A DNA stretch of 33,835 nucleotides from Thermincola ferriacetica (GCF_001263415.1 NZ_LGTE01000030.1:1-33835), one strand, 5' to 3'. Positions 16,256 through 25,941 are shown, numbered from the stretch's first letter. Numbers and translations are program-made. The notes: a model not told the origin generated them from the sequence alone.

Positions 16256-17626
16256 TTAATCACCCCCCAAAATTATATCCATTACTTCGGCCACCGATTT
16301 GACAGGAATTATATTAATCCCATTAACCTCAAGGCTCTGGACTTTATTCCCGCCCGGAGCAATTATATGCTTAAAGCCAAGTTTAGCCCCTTCTTTAACC
16401 CGCTTTTCCAGTTGCCCAACAGCCCTTACTTCACCTGTCAGCCCCACTTCTCCCACAACCAGCGTCTGGGGATTGACCGGGACCTCCTTCAGGCTGGACG
16501 CTATAGCGGCCACAAGTCCCAGGTCTATAGCCGGTTCATCCAGCTTAACACCGCCGACAACATTGACAAATATGTCCTGGTTAGCCAAATGCAGGCCAAC
16601 GCGTTTCTCCAATACGGCAGCCAATAAAGAAACGCGATTGTGGTCTATTCCTTTGGTCATCCGGCGGGGCGCAGCGAAATTGCTAGGTGAAACCAGGGCC
16701 TGAACCTCAACCAACACAGGCCTGGTCCCTTCCACGGCAGGAATCACGACAGATCCCGTAGCACCGGGAGTTCTTTCAGCCAAAAAAATTTCAGACGGGT
16801 TTGCTACCGGAACTAAACCGTGTTCCCCCATTTCGAAAACACCAATTTCATTGGTGGAGCCAAAGCGGTTTTTTACGGCCCTTAATACCCGGAAATTATG
16901 ATGACGGTCACCTTCAAAATACAGGACGGTATCTACCATATGCTCCAGAACCCGTGGCCCCGCCAGGTACCCCTCTTTGGTCACATGCCCGACGATAAAA
17001 ACGGGGATACCTGTTGATTTGGCCAACCGCATCAGGTGAGCCGTGCACTCTCTGACCTGGCTGACACCGCCGGGAGCAGCATGTACTTCCTCCGTAAATA
17101 CTGTTTGTATTGAATCAACCACCACCAGGTTGGGCTGTAACTTTTCAATATGTCTTAAGATTCCCTCTAAACTCGTTTCCGATACTATGTATAGGTCCGG
17201 GGAAGCCGCCCCCAACCGGAGCGCCCGCAGCTTAGTCTGGTGAATAGATTCTTCTCCGGAAACGTAAAGAACCCGGCCAGTCTTTATACTGATGGCGCTG
17301 GCCGCCTGCAGCCCCAGGGTAGATTTGCCTATACCCGGGTCGCCGCCAATTAATATGAGGGAACCACGAACAATACCACCACCAAGGACCCGGTCTAATT
17401 CCCCAATACCGGTACAGTATCTTATCTCTTCCACCGTTACAACATCGTTTATAGAAACGGGTTGGCCGGACATTTGTAAATTCCCGCTTCCCGCAGCACC
17501 CTTCTTGGCAGGCAACGGTTCTTCAACAAAGCTGTTCCAAGATTCACAAGAAGGACAGCGTCCAAGCCATTTCAGGCTTTCAAACCCGCATTCCTGACAA
17601 CAGAATCGAACTCTAACCCGGCTCAC
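16256..17626 (-). CDS. radA: DNA repair protein RadA
   Basis: A 456-residue RecA-related helicase for branch migration in recombination. An N-terminal C4 zinc finger (CCQECGFESLKWLGRCPSC) is followed by the ATPase with Walker A GGDPGIGKST (~85), the RadA-specific KNRFG motif (~250-254) and a C-terminal Lon-protease-like domain without expected protease function (VNVVGGVKLDEPAIDLG). The GTG at 17626 has AAGGA eight bases upstream; ten further codons of open frame upstream lack a site. It leads a radA-disA unit from a promoter at 17673-17701. Confidence 0.95.
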   Translation of the reverse strand: MSRVRVRFCCQECGFESLKWLGRCPSCESWNSFVEEPLPAKKGAAGSGNLQMSGQPVSINDVVTVEEIRYCTGIGELDRVLGGGIVRGSLILIGGDPGIGKSTLGLQAASAISIKTGRVLYVSGEESIHQTKLRALRLGAASPDLYIVSETSLEGILRHIEKLQPNLVVVDSIQTVFTEEVHAAPGGVSQVRECTAHLMRLAKSTGIPVFIVGHVTKEGYLAGPRVLEHMVDTVLYFEGDRHHNFRVLRAVKNRFGSTNEIGVFEMGEHGLVPVANPSEIFLAERTPGATGSVVIPAVEGTRPVLVEVQALVSPSNFAAPRRMTKGIDHNRVSLLAAVLEKRVGLHLANQDIFVNVVGGVKLDEPAIDLGLVAAIASSLKEVPVNPQTLVVGEVGLTGEVRAVGQLEKRVKEGAKLGFKHIIAPGGNKVQSLEVNGINIIPVKSVAEVMDIILGGD

Positions 17627-17672
17627 CCTATCAATCCTTCCAATTGTACTTAACATAATGTTATATCATAAT

Positions 17673-17701
17673 ATTATATCACTTTGATACATTCTTAACA
17701 A
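17673..17701 (-). promoter_or_regulatory. Predicted radA-disA promoter
   Basis: On the minus strand TTGTTA (17696-17701) and TATAAT (17673-17678) with a 17-bp spacer, about 47 bp before the radA start. Confidence 0.7.
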
Positions 17702-17745
17702 TACAATCATTGCCTTAGTTACCTGTCATATTTTATTATAATTTT

Positions 17746-18708
17746 TTAACCGTCTATTTTAATCACGATCATAGTCACATCATCGCAAGGCGGCTCTCCT
17801 GCCAGAAAGTCCATAAATTCATAGGAAATCAGTTCCTGAATGCTGGCCGGGTCATATATATGACTTTCCTTCAATAATTTCGTTATCCGTTCCATACCAA
17901 ACTGTTCCTTAGCCCTGTTTCTAGCTTCTTTTAAACCGTCGGTATAAAAAAGTGTTACATCACCGGGATTTAATATGCAAGCCCCTTCCCTGTACTGGGC
18001 ATCTTGACGTCCACCCATGAAAAAGTCCCTCAGTTTCAGTTTTTCACATTCATCCTTATCGGCCCGGTATATAATTGGCGGGTTGTGCCCGGCATTAGCG
18101 TACCTGAGTTCTCTTGTTTCAGGATTGTATAGACCGTAAAAGAAAGTAATAAACTGCTCGGCAAATTCCAACTGAGGAAATAAGCTTCTGTTTACCCGGT
18201 TAACCAAGGCGCTGGGGCTATCCAGGTCAAAAGCGTAATTGCGGACAAAAGCATAGGTCATGGCAACAAACAAGGCAGCCGGCACACCCTTGCCCATAAC
18301 ATCGCCGATAGCTATGCCTAATTTTTTGTTTTTTGTTACAAAGAGGTCACAATAATCTCCGCCTACTTCATTGGCAGATACAGCCGTGGCAGCAAGTGTA
18401 GCTCCCGGAACCTGCGGCAGGTTGACCGGAAATAGGCTTGACTGAATAGTATTGGCTAACTGCAGTTCCTTTTGAATCCGGCGGTCTTTTTGCACTATTT
18501 CTTCCACAATATCCCTGTACCGTTTTTCAATCAGCCTAAGCGCCTCTTCAGCCTTCTCCCGGTCAGCAATATCCTCAACTAAGGCCTGGATGGGAAAAAG
18601 CCTATCATTGCTTTTACACAAAGGAGTTAAAGTAAACAGCTCTACCAACCTGCGCATCAGTTTTAATTCTTCGATTAATTGTTCCCTCGTCTTCTCCTCA
18701 TCAGTCAT
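17746..18708 (-). CDS. PP2C/SpoIIE-type serine phosphatase (RsbU-like)
   Basis: A 320-residue protein with an N-terminal coiled-coil region (about 1-95; possibly a degenerate sensor segment near residues 30-50) and a C-terminal PPM/SpoIIE phosphatase domain. Metal-binding motifs are intact: GGDYCDLF (~115-122), GDVMGKGVPAAL (~138-149), NAGHNPP (~205-211), FYTDGLKEARN (~253-263) and the terminal DDVTMIVIKI. Enzymes of this type dephosphorylate anti-sigma-factor antagonists in partner-switching pathways. No anti-sigma kinase or antagonist is adjacent, so the target is unknown. The ATG follows GGAGGGG. Confidence 0.9.
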   Translation of the reverse strand: MTDEEKTREQLIEELKLMRRLVELFTLTPLCKSNDRLFPIQALVEDIADREKAEEALRLIEKRYRDIVEEIVQKDRRIQKELQLANTIQSSLFPVNLPQVPGATLAATAVSANEVGGDYCDLFVTKNKKLGIAIGDVMGKGVPAALFVAMTYAFVRNYAFDLDSPSALVNRVNRSLFPQLEFAEQFITFFYGLYNPETRELRYANAGHNPPIIYRADKDECEKLKLRDFFMGGRQDAQYREGACILNPGDVTLFYTDGLKEARNRAKEQFGMERITKLLKESHIYDPASIQELISYEFMDFLAGEPPCDDVTMIVIKIDG

Positions 18709-18815
18709 CTTAGCCCCTCCAAAAGGAACCGACTGCTATAGGCTTGGCCAATCTTTTTTAATAATCTTTCGACATAATTTACCAATTACCTGCATTTTTT
18801 TCCCGCGTCCACAAA

Positions 18816-18839
18816 AAAAGGGGGTTTTTTACCCCCTTT
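18816..18839 (-). terminator. Second terminator downstream of clpC
   Basis: AAAGGGGG / CCCCCTTT stem with a short T/A loop, followed on the minus strand by TTTTTTTG. It lies beyond the repeat at 18840-19048, which is therefore bracketed by two G/C hairpins of similar sequence. Confidence 0.75.
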
Positions 18840-19048
18840 CAAGCTGTCGACAAAGGTCTCTCGGATAAATTTGGAGAACTGAAATATTTTCTGAAGCGGG
18901 GTTCTACTTTAATCCGCCGGTTTTTATGGAGGGGTGGGTGGGGTGACTGGGCTACCCCACCCACCCCTCCTATAGCCCGGCCTGAAAATACCGGAGCGGA
19001 AAAATTATTTAAGCTCCCCTCAATCGTGGTAATTTTGTCTACAAATTG
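18840..19048. repeat. Complete palindromic intergenic repeat (copy C)
   Basis: About 209 bp between clpC and the phosphatase gene. The ends are imperfect 15-bp inverted repeats (CAAGCTGTCGACAAA and TTTGTCTACAAATTG). The two halves are diverged inverted copies of each other and meet at a perfect 17-bp inverted core: GGAGGGGTGGGTGGGGT (18928-18944) and its complement (18954-18970) around a 9-nt loop. The G-rich strand has four G runs with loops of 1, 1 and 5, fitting a G-quadruplex. No coding potential was seen. Related copies lie at 1-89, 6350-6446 and 27787-28186. Confidence 0.85.
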
Positions 19049-19071
19049 AAGGGGGTGAAAAACACCCCCTT
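19049..19071 (-). terminator. Terminator of the ctsR-clpC operon
   Basis: A 9-bp stem AAGGGGGTG / CACCCCCTT with a 5-nt loop, 2 bp after the clpC stop codon. T content after the stem is modest on the minus strand (CAATTTG). Confidence 0.7.
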
Positions 19072-19073
19072 AA

Positions 19074-21506
19074 TCAAACAACAACTGCCTTACTTACCAC
19101 AATTTGTCCGTCTTTCGCAGTAACTACTACTTTATCACCCGGTTTGAAAGTCCCTTTTAAAAATTCTTCGGAAAGTTGATCTTCCACTGTTTTCTGAATA
19201 GCCCGCCGCAACGGTCTGGCCCCATACATCTCGTCAAATCCTTCTTTGGCCAAAAGTTCTTTGGCCTCGTCTGTGACTTCTAATTCTATATCATTCTCTT
19301 TCATCCGTTCGGCAACTTCTTTGAGCATCAGTTCAACTATCTTCTTAATATGCTCTTTTTTGAGGGAATGGAAAACAATTATTTCGTCAATCCTGTTCAG
19401 GAATTCCGGCCGGAATGTGCGCTTAAGCTCGCCGGTAACCCGTTCTCTCATGTTGTCATAATTGGTGTCCTGGGCTGTTGTCTTGAACCCAAGAGTAGCT
19501 TCTTTTTTAATCAGATGCGCTCCGACGTTGGAGGTCATGATAATCACGGTATTCCTGAAATCCACGGTTCTTCCCTTAGCATCAGTGAGCCTTCCGTCTT
19601 CCAGTACCTGCAGAAGAATGTTGAAAACTTCCGGATGGGCCTTCTCTATTTCATCCAGCAATACTACGGAATATGGTTTTCTGCGGACAGCCTCTGTTAG
19701 CTGCCCACCTTCATCGTAGCCAACATACCCCGGAGGAGCTCCAACCAGCCTGGATACCGCGTGTTTTTCCATATATTCAGACATATCAATCCTGACCATG
19801 GCATCCTCATCGCCGAACAAAGCCTCCGCAAGAGCCCGGGCTAACTCAGTTTTACCCACACCGGTGGGGCCAAGGAAAATGAAGGAACCGATGGGCCGCT
19901 TGGGATCCTTTAACCCTGCTCTGGCCCGGCGAACAGCACGACTTACAGCTTTGACCGCTTCATCTTGCCCAATTACCCGCTGATGCAATATTTCTTCCAT
20001 ATTTAACAGGCGGGTTGTTTCTTCCTGGGCCAGTTTACTGACAGGAATCCCGGTCCAGGAGGAAACAATATGAGCTATATCGTCTTCTGTTACTGCCTTC
20101 TTTGCCAATCCTTTCTTCTCTTCCCAGCCTTTTTTGGTATCTTCCAGTTTGGCTTTGAGTTTTTGTTCTTTATCCCTCAAACCGGCAGCCTTTTCAAACT
20201 CCTGAGCTGAAATGGCGGCTTCTTTTTCTTTCTTTATTTCCTCCAACTCTGCTTCCAGCTTTTTCACATCCGGCGGTACGGTAAAAGTCTGCAGTCTTAC
20301 CCTGGAAGCAGCTTCATCAATAAGGTCAATAGCCTTGTCAGGCAGGAACCGGTCAGTAATATACCGGTCTGAAAGCCTGACAGCGCTGTTAATAGCCTCG
20401 TCTGTAATCTGGACCCGGTGATGAGCCTCATACCTGTCCCGCAAGCCTTTAAGAATGTCTATTGACTCTTCTACCGTCGGCTCATCAACAGTAATGGGTT
20501 GGAACCGGCGTTCCAATGCCGGGTCCCGTTCAATGTGCTTTCTGTACTCATCCAGCGTGGTAGCGCCGATACACTGTAATTCTCCTCTGGCTAAAGCAGG
20601 TTTTAAAATGTTAGCAGCATCGATAGCGCCTTCGGCCGCTCCAGCGCCAATCAGGGTATGCAATTCATCAATAAAAAGGATCACGTTCCCGGCAGCCCTG
20701 ATTTCATCAATAACCTTTTTCAGGCGGTCTTCAAATTCCCCCCTGAATTTTGTACCCGCCACCACCGAAGCCATGTCAAGCGTTACAACCCTTTTGTCGT
20801 TCAATGTTTCCGGTACATTACCGGCAATAATCCTTTGCGCCAATCCCTCGGCAATAGCTGTCTTCCCAACACCCGGTTCACCAATTAAAACTGGATTGTT
20901 TTTGGTCCGCCTGCTCAACACCTGGACCACTCTTTCAATTTCCTTTTCCCGGCCAACTACGGGATCGAGCTTTCCTTCCCTGGCCATCTCAGTTAAATCA
21001 CGCCCGAATTCGTTTAAAGTTGGCGTGTTGGCTTGCTTCTTACCAGGTTGAGCCGGACCGCCATGAGGCTGCGCTGTACCCAGCATGCTGATGACACTCT
21101 TTTGCACACTTTGAAAATCTACGCCCAAGTTGTGCAAAACCCGAGCAGCGACACCTTCTCCTTCCCTGATGAGCCCCAATAGCAAGTGCTCGGTACCAAT
21201 GTAGTTGTGTCCCAGTTTTCTAGCTTCATCAAAAGCCAGCTCCAGGACCTTTTTCGCCCGTGGGGTAAGTCCAATTTCACCAAAGGTGTAAAATTCACCT
21301 TTGCCAATCATTTTCTCTACTTCAGAGCGGACCTTATTGAAATCAACGCCTAATTCATAAAGTACTTTTGCAGCAATACCACTACCCTCTTGAATTAACC
21401 CCAGTAAAATATGCTCTGTACCAACGTACGTGTAATTAAGTCGTTTCGCTTCCTCCTGGGCCAACATTAATACTTTTTGGGCCCTTTCTGTAAATCTTGC
21501 AAACAT
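19074..21506 (-). CDS. clpC: ATP-dependent Clp protease ATP-binding subunit ClpC
   Basis: An 810-residue AAA+ unfoldase that, with ClpP and adaptors, degrades misfolded and arginine-phosphorylated proteins. The N-terminal double Clp-N repeat starts [20 protein letters not shown]. The first AAA domain has Walker [10 protein letters not shown] and Walker [10 protein letters not shown]; the M domain (~410-470, [20 protein letters not shown]) carries the UVR-like region typical of ClpC; the second AAA domain has GPTGVGKTE and [12 protein letters not shown]. The ATG at 21506 is preferred: GAGGTG lies six bases upstream, while an in-frame GTG at 21515 is part of that site. Last gene of the ctsR operon. 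Confidence 0.97.
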   Translation of the reverse strand: MFARFTERAQKVLMLAQEEAKRLNYTYVGTEHILLGLIQEGSGIAAKVLYELGVDFNKVRSEVEKMIGKGEFYTFGEIGLTPRAKKVLELAFDEARKLGHNYIGTEHLLLGLIREGEGVAARVLHNLGVDFQSVQKSVISMLGTAQPHGGPAQPGKKQANTPTLNEFGRDLTEMAREGKLDPVVGREKEIERVVQVLSRRTKNNPVLIGEPGVGKTAIAEGLAQRIIAGNVPETLNDKRVVTLDMASVVAGTKFRGEFEDRLKKVIDEIRAAGNVILFIDELHTLIGAGAAEGAIDAANILKPALARGELQCIGATTLDEYRKHIERDPALERRFQPITVDEPTVEESIDILKGLRDRYEAHHRVQITDEAINSAVRLSDRYITDRFLPDKAIDLIDEAASRVRLQTFTVPPDVKKLEAELEEIKKEKEAAISAQEFEKAAGLRDKEQKLKAKLEDTKKGWEEKKGLAKKAVTEDDIAHIVSSWTGIPVSKLAQEETTRLLNMEEILHQRVIGQDEAVKAVSRAVRRARAGLKDPKRPIGSFIFLGPTGVGKTELARALAEALFGDEDAMVRIDMSEYMEKHAVSRLVGAPPGYVGYDEGGQLTEAVRRKPYSVVLLDEIEKAHPEVFNILLQVLEDGRLTDAKGRTVDFRNTVIIMTSNVGAHLIKKEATLGFKTTAQDTNYDNMRERVTGELKRTFRPEFLNRIDEIIVFHSLKKEHIKKIVELMLKEVAERMKENDIELEVTDEAKELLAKEGFDEMYGARPLRRAIQKTVEDQLSEEFLKGTFKPGDKVVVTAKDGQIVVSKAVVV

Positions 21507-21521
21507 AGCCTTCACCTCAAA

Positions 21522-22595
21522 TTACTTTTTTAGTTTTTCCATTCGCAAACGAATTATCCTCGCTCGCTCTGTATCCCGTTCCTGAGCTGTCATCTCTCTG
21601 GCAGCCATTTTTTGCAAAAAGGCCGGCCTGATTAGCATCATTAATTCGTTTATATCCCGCTGGGTAAGATTGTCCAGTATTCCCAGAGCTATGCCCAACC
21701 TGACATCAGAAAGCATGGTCAGGGCCTCTTCTGTTGTAATCATGCGAGAATAACTTAAAATTCCCAACGACCGGAATATTTTATCCTCCAACTGGCTTTT
21801 ATTGTTTTTATAAAGGGCCGCCCGCGCCGACCGTTCCTGATTGATAATCTGTCTTGCTACGGTCAAGAGATTCCTGATTATTTCTTCTTCGGCCTGGCCT
21901 AAAGTAATCTGGTTGGAAATCTGAAACAAATGTCCCACTGCCTTGGTTCCTTCGCCGTAATAACCACGTACGGCCAGTCCCAACTGGGATATAGCTGTTA
22001 TAATATTATTTATTTGGCCTGCTATTACCAGGGCAGGTAGATGCAACATCACAGAAGCCCTTAACCCGGTACCGACATTAGTAGGACAAGCCGTCAGATA
22101 ACCCCGCTGCTCACAGAAAGCATAATCAAGGGTTTTCTCTAATAAATCATCAACCCGGTTAGCTTTCTGCCAGGCTTCCTCCAGTTGTAGGCCTGGCAAA
22201 AACAGTTGAATACGCAAATGGTCTTCTTCATTAATCATTATGCTCAAAAATTCATCTTCTGATAAGATTACAGCCCGGTTTTTTATATCTTCCAATAGTT
22301 GAGGGCTGATCAAATGCTTTTCCAACAAAATTTGCCTTTCTACCGGGCTCAGCTCTTCCAGCCTCACAAATTCCAGTGGGCCGAATTCCTGCCTTACCTC
22401 ATCATTATCAACAGCCAACCGTACGGCATTTAAAATTTCATCGGCTGCTTGGTTAGACATTGTATGGGGGAATGCATATCCACTGATGTTGCGGGCCAAT
22501 CTTATCCGGCTGCTGATAACTATATCAGATTCAGGTCCGTCACCTTTGGCCCAGTTGCTAACCGGCTGGCTAACAGTTTTTTCGATAGACATCAT
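21522..22595 (-). CDS. mcsB: Protein-arginine kinase McsB
   Basis: A 357-residue kinase of the phosphagen-kinase fold that phosphorylates arginines on CtsR and on proteins bound for ClpC-ClpP. Conserved motifs are ISSRIRLARNISGYAFP (~27-43), the central LTACPTNVGTGLRASVMLHLP (~166-186, including the catalytic-region Cys) and an RGYYGEGTKAVGHLFQISNQ segment (~209-228) that includes the McsB allosteric loop. Length is typical. Its ATG overlaps the mcsA stop codon (ATGA), and it ends 6 bp before the clpC ribosome-site region. Confidence 0.95.
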   Translation of the reverse strand: MMSIEKTVSQPVSNWAKGDGPESDIVISSRIRLARNISGYAFPHTMSNQAADEILNAVRLAVDNDEVRQEFGPLEFVRLEELSPVERQILLEKHLISPQLLEDIKNRAVILSEDEFLSIMINEEDHLRIQLFLPGLQLEEAWQKANRVDDLLEKTLDYAFCEQRGYLTACPTNVGTGLRASVMLHLPALVIAGQINNIITAISQLGLAVRGYYGEGTKAVGHLFQISNQITLGQAEEEIIRNLLTVARQIINQERSARAALYKNNKSQLEDKIFRSLGILSYSRMITTEEALTMLSDVRLGIALGILDNLTQRDINELMMLIRPAFLQKMAAREMTAQERDTERARIIRLRMEKLKK

Positions 22596-23119
22596 TTTTC
22601 CCCCTCATGCAGTTTTTTTTCCAACTCACGTATTTTATCTCTCAATTCTGCCGCTTTTTCGTATTCTTCGTGCTTAACAGCCTGCTGTAATTCCAACTTC
22701 AAAGAATCTATGCCCTTCCGGATCTTCAAGGTCCCGCCGGTTCTAAAGGGCACTTTTCCGGTATGTTTGTTGGTTCCGTGAATTCTTCTCAGCAAAGGGT
22801 CAATTTTCTCCTCAAAGGTATGATAACATTTATCACAGCCTAATTTTCCTATCTTCGCGAAATGGGCATCGGTAAATGCACAGCCAGGGCATTTAGCTCC
22901 GTAAGCTGACGAAACTTTAGGCTGGTCCAGTCCGCCGTACGCCGAATTAAACAAATCGGCAAAGATGTTATGCAAAACCATCTTGGGTTCCAGGTGAACA
23001 GCAAAGGCGTTTTCCTGCTGGGCGCAAACTTCGCATAAGCGGGTTTCCGTCTTATGTCCGTTAACTATTTTTGTGATCAACACCGTTGCTGCCCGCTGCT
23101 GGCATTTTTCACACAACAT
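22592..23119 (-). CDS. mcsA: McsA, activator of McsB
   Basis: A 175-residue zinc protein that activates the McsB kinase. Two treble-clef-like CxxC sets are visible: MLCEKCQ with LCEVCAQQ near the N terminus, and KCPGCAF with GCDKCYHTF around 90-115. A C-terminal UVR coiled-coil motif (LKLELQQAVKHEEYEKAAEL, ~140-159) follows. It lies 6 bp after ctsR and overlaps mcsB by 4 bp, so translation is coupled. Confidence 0.93.
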   Translation of the reverse strand: MLCEKCQQRAATVLITKIVNGHKTETRLCEVCAQQENAFAVHLEPKMVLHNIFADLFNSAYGGLDQPKVSSAYGAKCPGCAFTDAHFAKIGKLGCDKCYHTFEEKIDPLLRRIHGTNKHTGKVPFRTGGTLKIRKGIDSLKLELQQAVKHEEYEKAAELRDKIRELEKKLHEGEK

Positions 23120-23125
23120 TTGTTT

Positions 23126-23584
23126 TTACCCCCCTTTTAACAGTGCCATTAGCATGGATTTAAGAATCTCCGCCCTGAACATATCTCCTTTCCGGCTTTT
23201 ATCATGGCCGGTAACCCTTCTAATTACATTATCAATCATCGAAGCCTCCCGGAAAGTAATTAACTCATCATCAAATAAGCGTTCTACCAGGCCCAGGGCG
23301 CCTGCCAGGCTTATCTCATTACCTACAGTCTTATAAAGGATTTCCAGCAATTTATCTTTTTCCTTGGCGTTAAGTTTCAATATTTTTATATAACCTCCGC
23401 CACCCCGCCTGCTTTCTACTACATAACCGCGGTCAATAGTAAACCGGGTACTTAAAACGTAATTAATTTGGGAAGGGACACAGTCAAATTTTTCTGCCAG
23501 TTCGTTGCGTCTAATCAGTACCACTTCTGATTTTTGCAGCATCTGTTTTATATATTCTTCAATAAAGTCTACTAAACTTGGCAA
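23126..23584 (-). CDS. ctsR: Heat-shock repressor CtsR
   Basis: A 152-residue dimeric repressor of class III heat-shock genes. The winged helix-turn-helix covers about residues 1-70 (LVDFIEEYIKQML, RRNELAEKFDCVPSQINYVL, RFTIDRGYVVESRRGGGGYI), including the glycine-rich wing RGGGGYI that senses heat in this family. The C-terminal domain mediates dimerisation and McsB recognition. The start is TTG at 23584 after GGGGGGAT. It is the first gene of the four-gene operon and represses it through the operator at 23663-23679. Confidence 0.95.
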   Translation of the reverse strand: MPSLVDFIEEYIKQMLQKSEVVLIRRNELAEKFDCVPSQINYVLSTRFTIDRGYVVESRRGGGGYIKILKLNAKEKDKLLEILYKTVGNEISLAGALGLVERLFDDELITFREASMIDNVIRRVTGHDKSRKGDMFRAEILKSMLMALLKGG

Positions 23585-23623
23585 AGGTATCCCCCCTTTT
23601 TGACTTTTCCTGACCTTGCATTT

Positions 23624-23629
23624 ATTATA
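23624..23629 (-). promoter_or_regulatory. Possible -10 box of the ctsR operon
   Basis: TATAAT on the minus strand. A possible -35 (TTGTAT) lies 19 bp upstream, longer than ideal. An alternative promoter whose hexamers overlap the CtsR boxes (TTGGTC, 16 bp, TATATT) is also possible. The start site is therefore uncertain. Confidence 0.4.
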
Positions 23630-23662
23630 GCTTAAAACATCCCTTTTTATACAAATATAAAA

Positions 23663-23679
23663 TTTGACCTAATTTGACC
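23663..23679 (-). promoter_or_regulatory. CtsR operator
   Basis: On the minus strand GGTCAAA-TTA-GGTCAAA: two perfect heptads of the CtsR consensus with the canonical 3-bp spacer, about 80 bp upstream of ctsR. It indicates autoregulation of ctsR-mcsA-mcsB-clpC. The rest of the 375-bp divergent region to 23960 shows no gene; it is A/T-rich and must hold the promoter of the radical SAM gene. Confidence 0.92.
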
Positions 23680-23960
23680 AAAATGGTAATTTATTGTTTA
23701 TTTTCTTTGATTATCACCCAAATGGCAACAAATTTTAAACCTGTGGCCTTTTTCCAACATTGAAGGTTTGCATGCCCTGTAGCATCGTGGAAGAGAAATA
23801 CTCCAGTAAAAGTTGAAATTAACAAGGCAAATATAAATTTCCTCTTCATTTGTAAATTTTTATATGATAAAATTTAAGGTGTTTTAGCAAGTCCTTCTTT
23901 TTGCAAAATTCAACTGTTAAATCACAGTCATGATTTATATTATAGAAAAGAGGCGACCTC

Positions 23961-25772
23961 ATGATTAAAGATCTATTTAGAAGGGACATGGTTTTTATCC
24001 ATGCTCCCAGTGTGTATGACTTCAGAAAAGATACCATCATGTTTGGCCCTATCAGCGATGTGGTCCCTTCTTCACCTACTTTTGAAATGTATCCAATCGG
24101 TATTACCAGTATCGCCGAAACCCTGGAACAGGAAGGGTTCAATGTGCAAATTATAAATATGGCTTACCGGATGTTAACTGATCGAAGCTATGACGTTGAA
24201 AAAGTAATTGCCAAGATGAACCCACGTTCTTTTGCATTTGACCTGCATTGGCTGCCACATTGCCATGGCAGCATTGAAATAGCTAAAATCTGTAAAAAGT
24301 ACCATCCTGACATACCTATAATTTTTGGTGGGTTGTCTGCATCTTATTACCACGAAGAACTTATCAGATACCCCTGTGTTGATTTTGTTGTCAGGGGAGA
24401 CAGTACAGAAGAACCTGTAAGACAGCTCATGTGGGCCATCAGGAACGGTTCATCTTTTGCATCTATCCCTAACCTGACCTGGAAAAAGCCCGATGGTTCC
24501 GTGGTTGTCAACCCACTTACTCATGTACCGGAAAATATAGATTATGTTTCCATTCCCTGTTATCATTATGTAGTGAGGTCTGTATTTAAATATGGCAGCC
24601 TAGCCAACACTGTTCCATATACAGACTGGTTAAAATACCCTATTACTGCCCTGCTCACCGCACGTGGCTGTACCCAGAACTGTTCCATCTGTGGAGGTTC
24701 CAGGTTTGCCTACAAAAATATATGCAACCGGGAGAAACCCGCATACAGGTCACCTCAATCTCTTGTAAACGACATAAAACAAATTCAAAAACTGGGCAGA
24801 GCCCCGATCTTTGTATTGCATGATTTACGGCAGGCTGGGCCTCAATATGTTGATGAGTTCTTCTCTTTACTTAAGCAAGAGAATATCAAAAACGAGTTGG
24901 TAATTGAATTATTCTACCCTGCCGGTGATGATTATTTTGCCAAAATCGCCGATGCCGTACCGAAGTTCAGTCTGGAAATGACTCTGGAAACCCATATTGA
25001 ATCAATCAGGAAACTAAATGGAAAATTTGCCTGCAGTAACGAAGAAGTGGAAAATACAATTGCCTCAGCCTTTAAATTTGGGTGCCGCAAAATTGATATT
25101 TTCTTCATGAGCGGTATTCCAACCCAGACTTATCAGGATGTTATCGGTTCCATCGATTACTGCCGGCATTTGCTGGAGAAATTCAACGGAGATAAGAGAC
25201 TGGCTCTGTTTATAGCCCCTTTGGCACCGTTTCTAGACCCCGGCTGTCTGGCTTTCGAACAGCCGGAAAAATACGGCTACAAAAAGTTCTGTCATACTTT
25301 GGAGGACCACAGACAAGCCCTCCTGCAGCCGAGTTGGAAACATATCCTCAGCTTTGAAACCGAGACCATGACGAGGGACGATATTGTGCGGTCGACTTAT
25401 GAAGCTGCCCTCAAGCTGAACCGGCTAAAATATGAATTCAATTTGATTGACAGAGAGTTATTTGAACAAATAGACTTCCGGATCAGGGCCGCACAACAGG
25501 TTATGGATGAAATAGACGAAATAATTACCATAGAAAACAGTAAAGAAAAAGAAGAAAGGCTTGCTGAACTGAAACAAAAGGTTGAGCAGTTGAACCGCCA
25601 CACTATCTGCGGTAAAGATGAGTTAAAGTGGCCGATTTCGGAACGATACGGAAGTATTTTCTCTCTGACCGGAGTGTTTATGAAACTGTTTGTCACCGAA
25701 ATGCGATTACTGTGGAAAAGATTCAAAATCAACCTGGCTGAAAGGCCAACTAAACAAAATTACAACGTTTAA
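23961..25772 (+). CDS. B12-binding-type radical SAM protein, Ta0216-like (copy 1)
   Basis: A 603-residue radical SAM enzyme. The N-terminal ~200 residues match the cobalamin-binding-like region of the B12/radical SAM class, with DLHWLPHCHG (94-103) roughly where the corrinoid-ligand DxHxxG motif is expected, then FGGLSASYYHEELI and VRGDSTEEP. The [4Fe-4S] motif is C237-C241-C244 (CTQNCSIC). A helical, charged C-terminal tail follows (~480-603). It resembles the group I recall as TIGR04190 (Ta0216 family), whose reaction is unknown. It is strongly similar to the next gene along its whole length. It has its own terminator. The ATG at 23961 is preceded by GAGG. Confidence 0.88.
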   Translation: MIKDLFRRDMVFIHAPSVYDFRKDTIMFGPISDVVPSSPTFEMYPIGITSIAETLEQEGFNVQIINMAYRMLTDRSYDVEKVIAKMNPRSFAFDLHWLPHCHGSIEIAKICKKYHPDIPIIFGGLSASYYHEELIRYPCVDFVVRGDSTEEPVRQLMWAIRNGSSFASIPNLTWKKPDGSVVVNPLTHVPENIDYVSIPCYHYVVRSVFKYGSLANTVPYTDWLKYPITALLTARGCTQNCSICGGSRFAYKNICNREKPAYRSPQSLVNDIKQIQKLGRAPIFVLHDLRQAGPQYVDEFFSLLKQENIKNELVIELFYPAGDDYFAKIADAVPKFSLEMTLETHIESIRKLNGKFACSNEEVENTIASAFKFGCRKIDIFFMSGIPTQTYQDVIGSIDYCRHLLEKFNGDKRLALFIAPLAPFLDPGCLAFEQPEKYGYKKFCHTLEDHRQALLQPSWKHILSFETETMTRDDIVRSTYEAALKLNRLKYEFNLIDRELFEQIDFRIRAAQQVMDEIDEIITIENSKEKEERLAELKQKVEQLNRHTICGKDELKWPISERYGSIFSLTGVFMKLFVTEMRLLWKRFKINLAERPTKQNYNV

Positions 25773-25774
25773 GA

Positions 25775-25797
25775 AGCAGGTCATGCCTGCTTTTTTT
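25775..25797 (+). terminator. Rho-independent terminator between the radical SAM genes
   Basis: AGCAGG / CCTGCT stem with a 4-nt loop followed by TTTTTTT, immediately after the first radical SAM gene. Confidence 0.88.
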
Positions 25798-25892
25798 ACA
25801 TTAATGATTTTTAAATATAGTTACACTATTTTTTAAATTTGTTAATAACAGCTAACTGCAATATTAATTGTTTATTAACCAGTTAATTTGTG

Positions 25893-25917
25893 ATAAAATT
25901 AACTTGCTGATTTTATA
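25893..25917 (+). promoter_or_regulatory. Inverted repeat and possible promoter ahead of copy 2
   Basis: ATAAAAT and ATTTTAT arms enclose about 10 bases. TTGTGA followed 18 bp later by TTTATA could be a promoter. The element TGATAAAATT also occurs at ~23867 upstream of copy 1, so the paralogs may share a control signal. Confidence 0.35.
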
Positions 25918-25941
25918 GATTAGCCGGATGAGGTGAACTTC

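Noticed and set aside
21507-21515. GTG start for clpC three codons upstream
   Set aside because: That GTG is part of the GAGGTG ribosome site, and ClpC proteins normally begin at the MF-RFTERAQ position.
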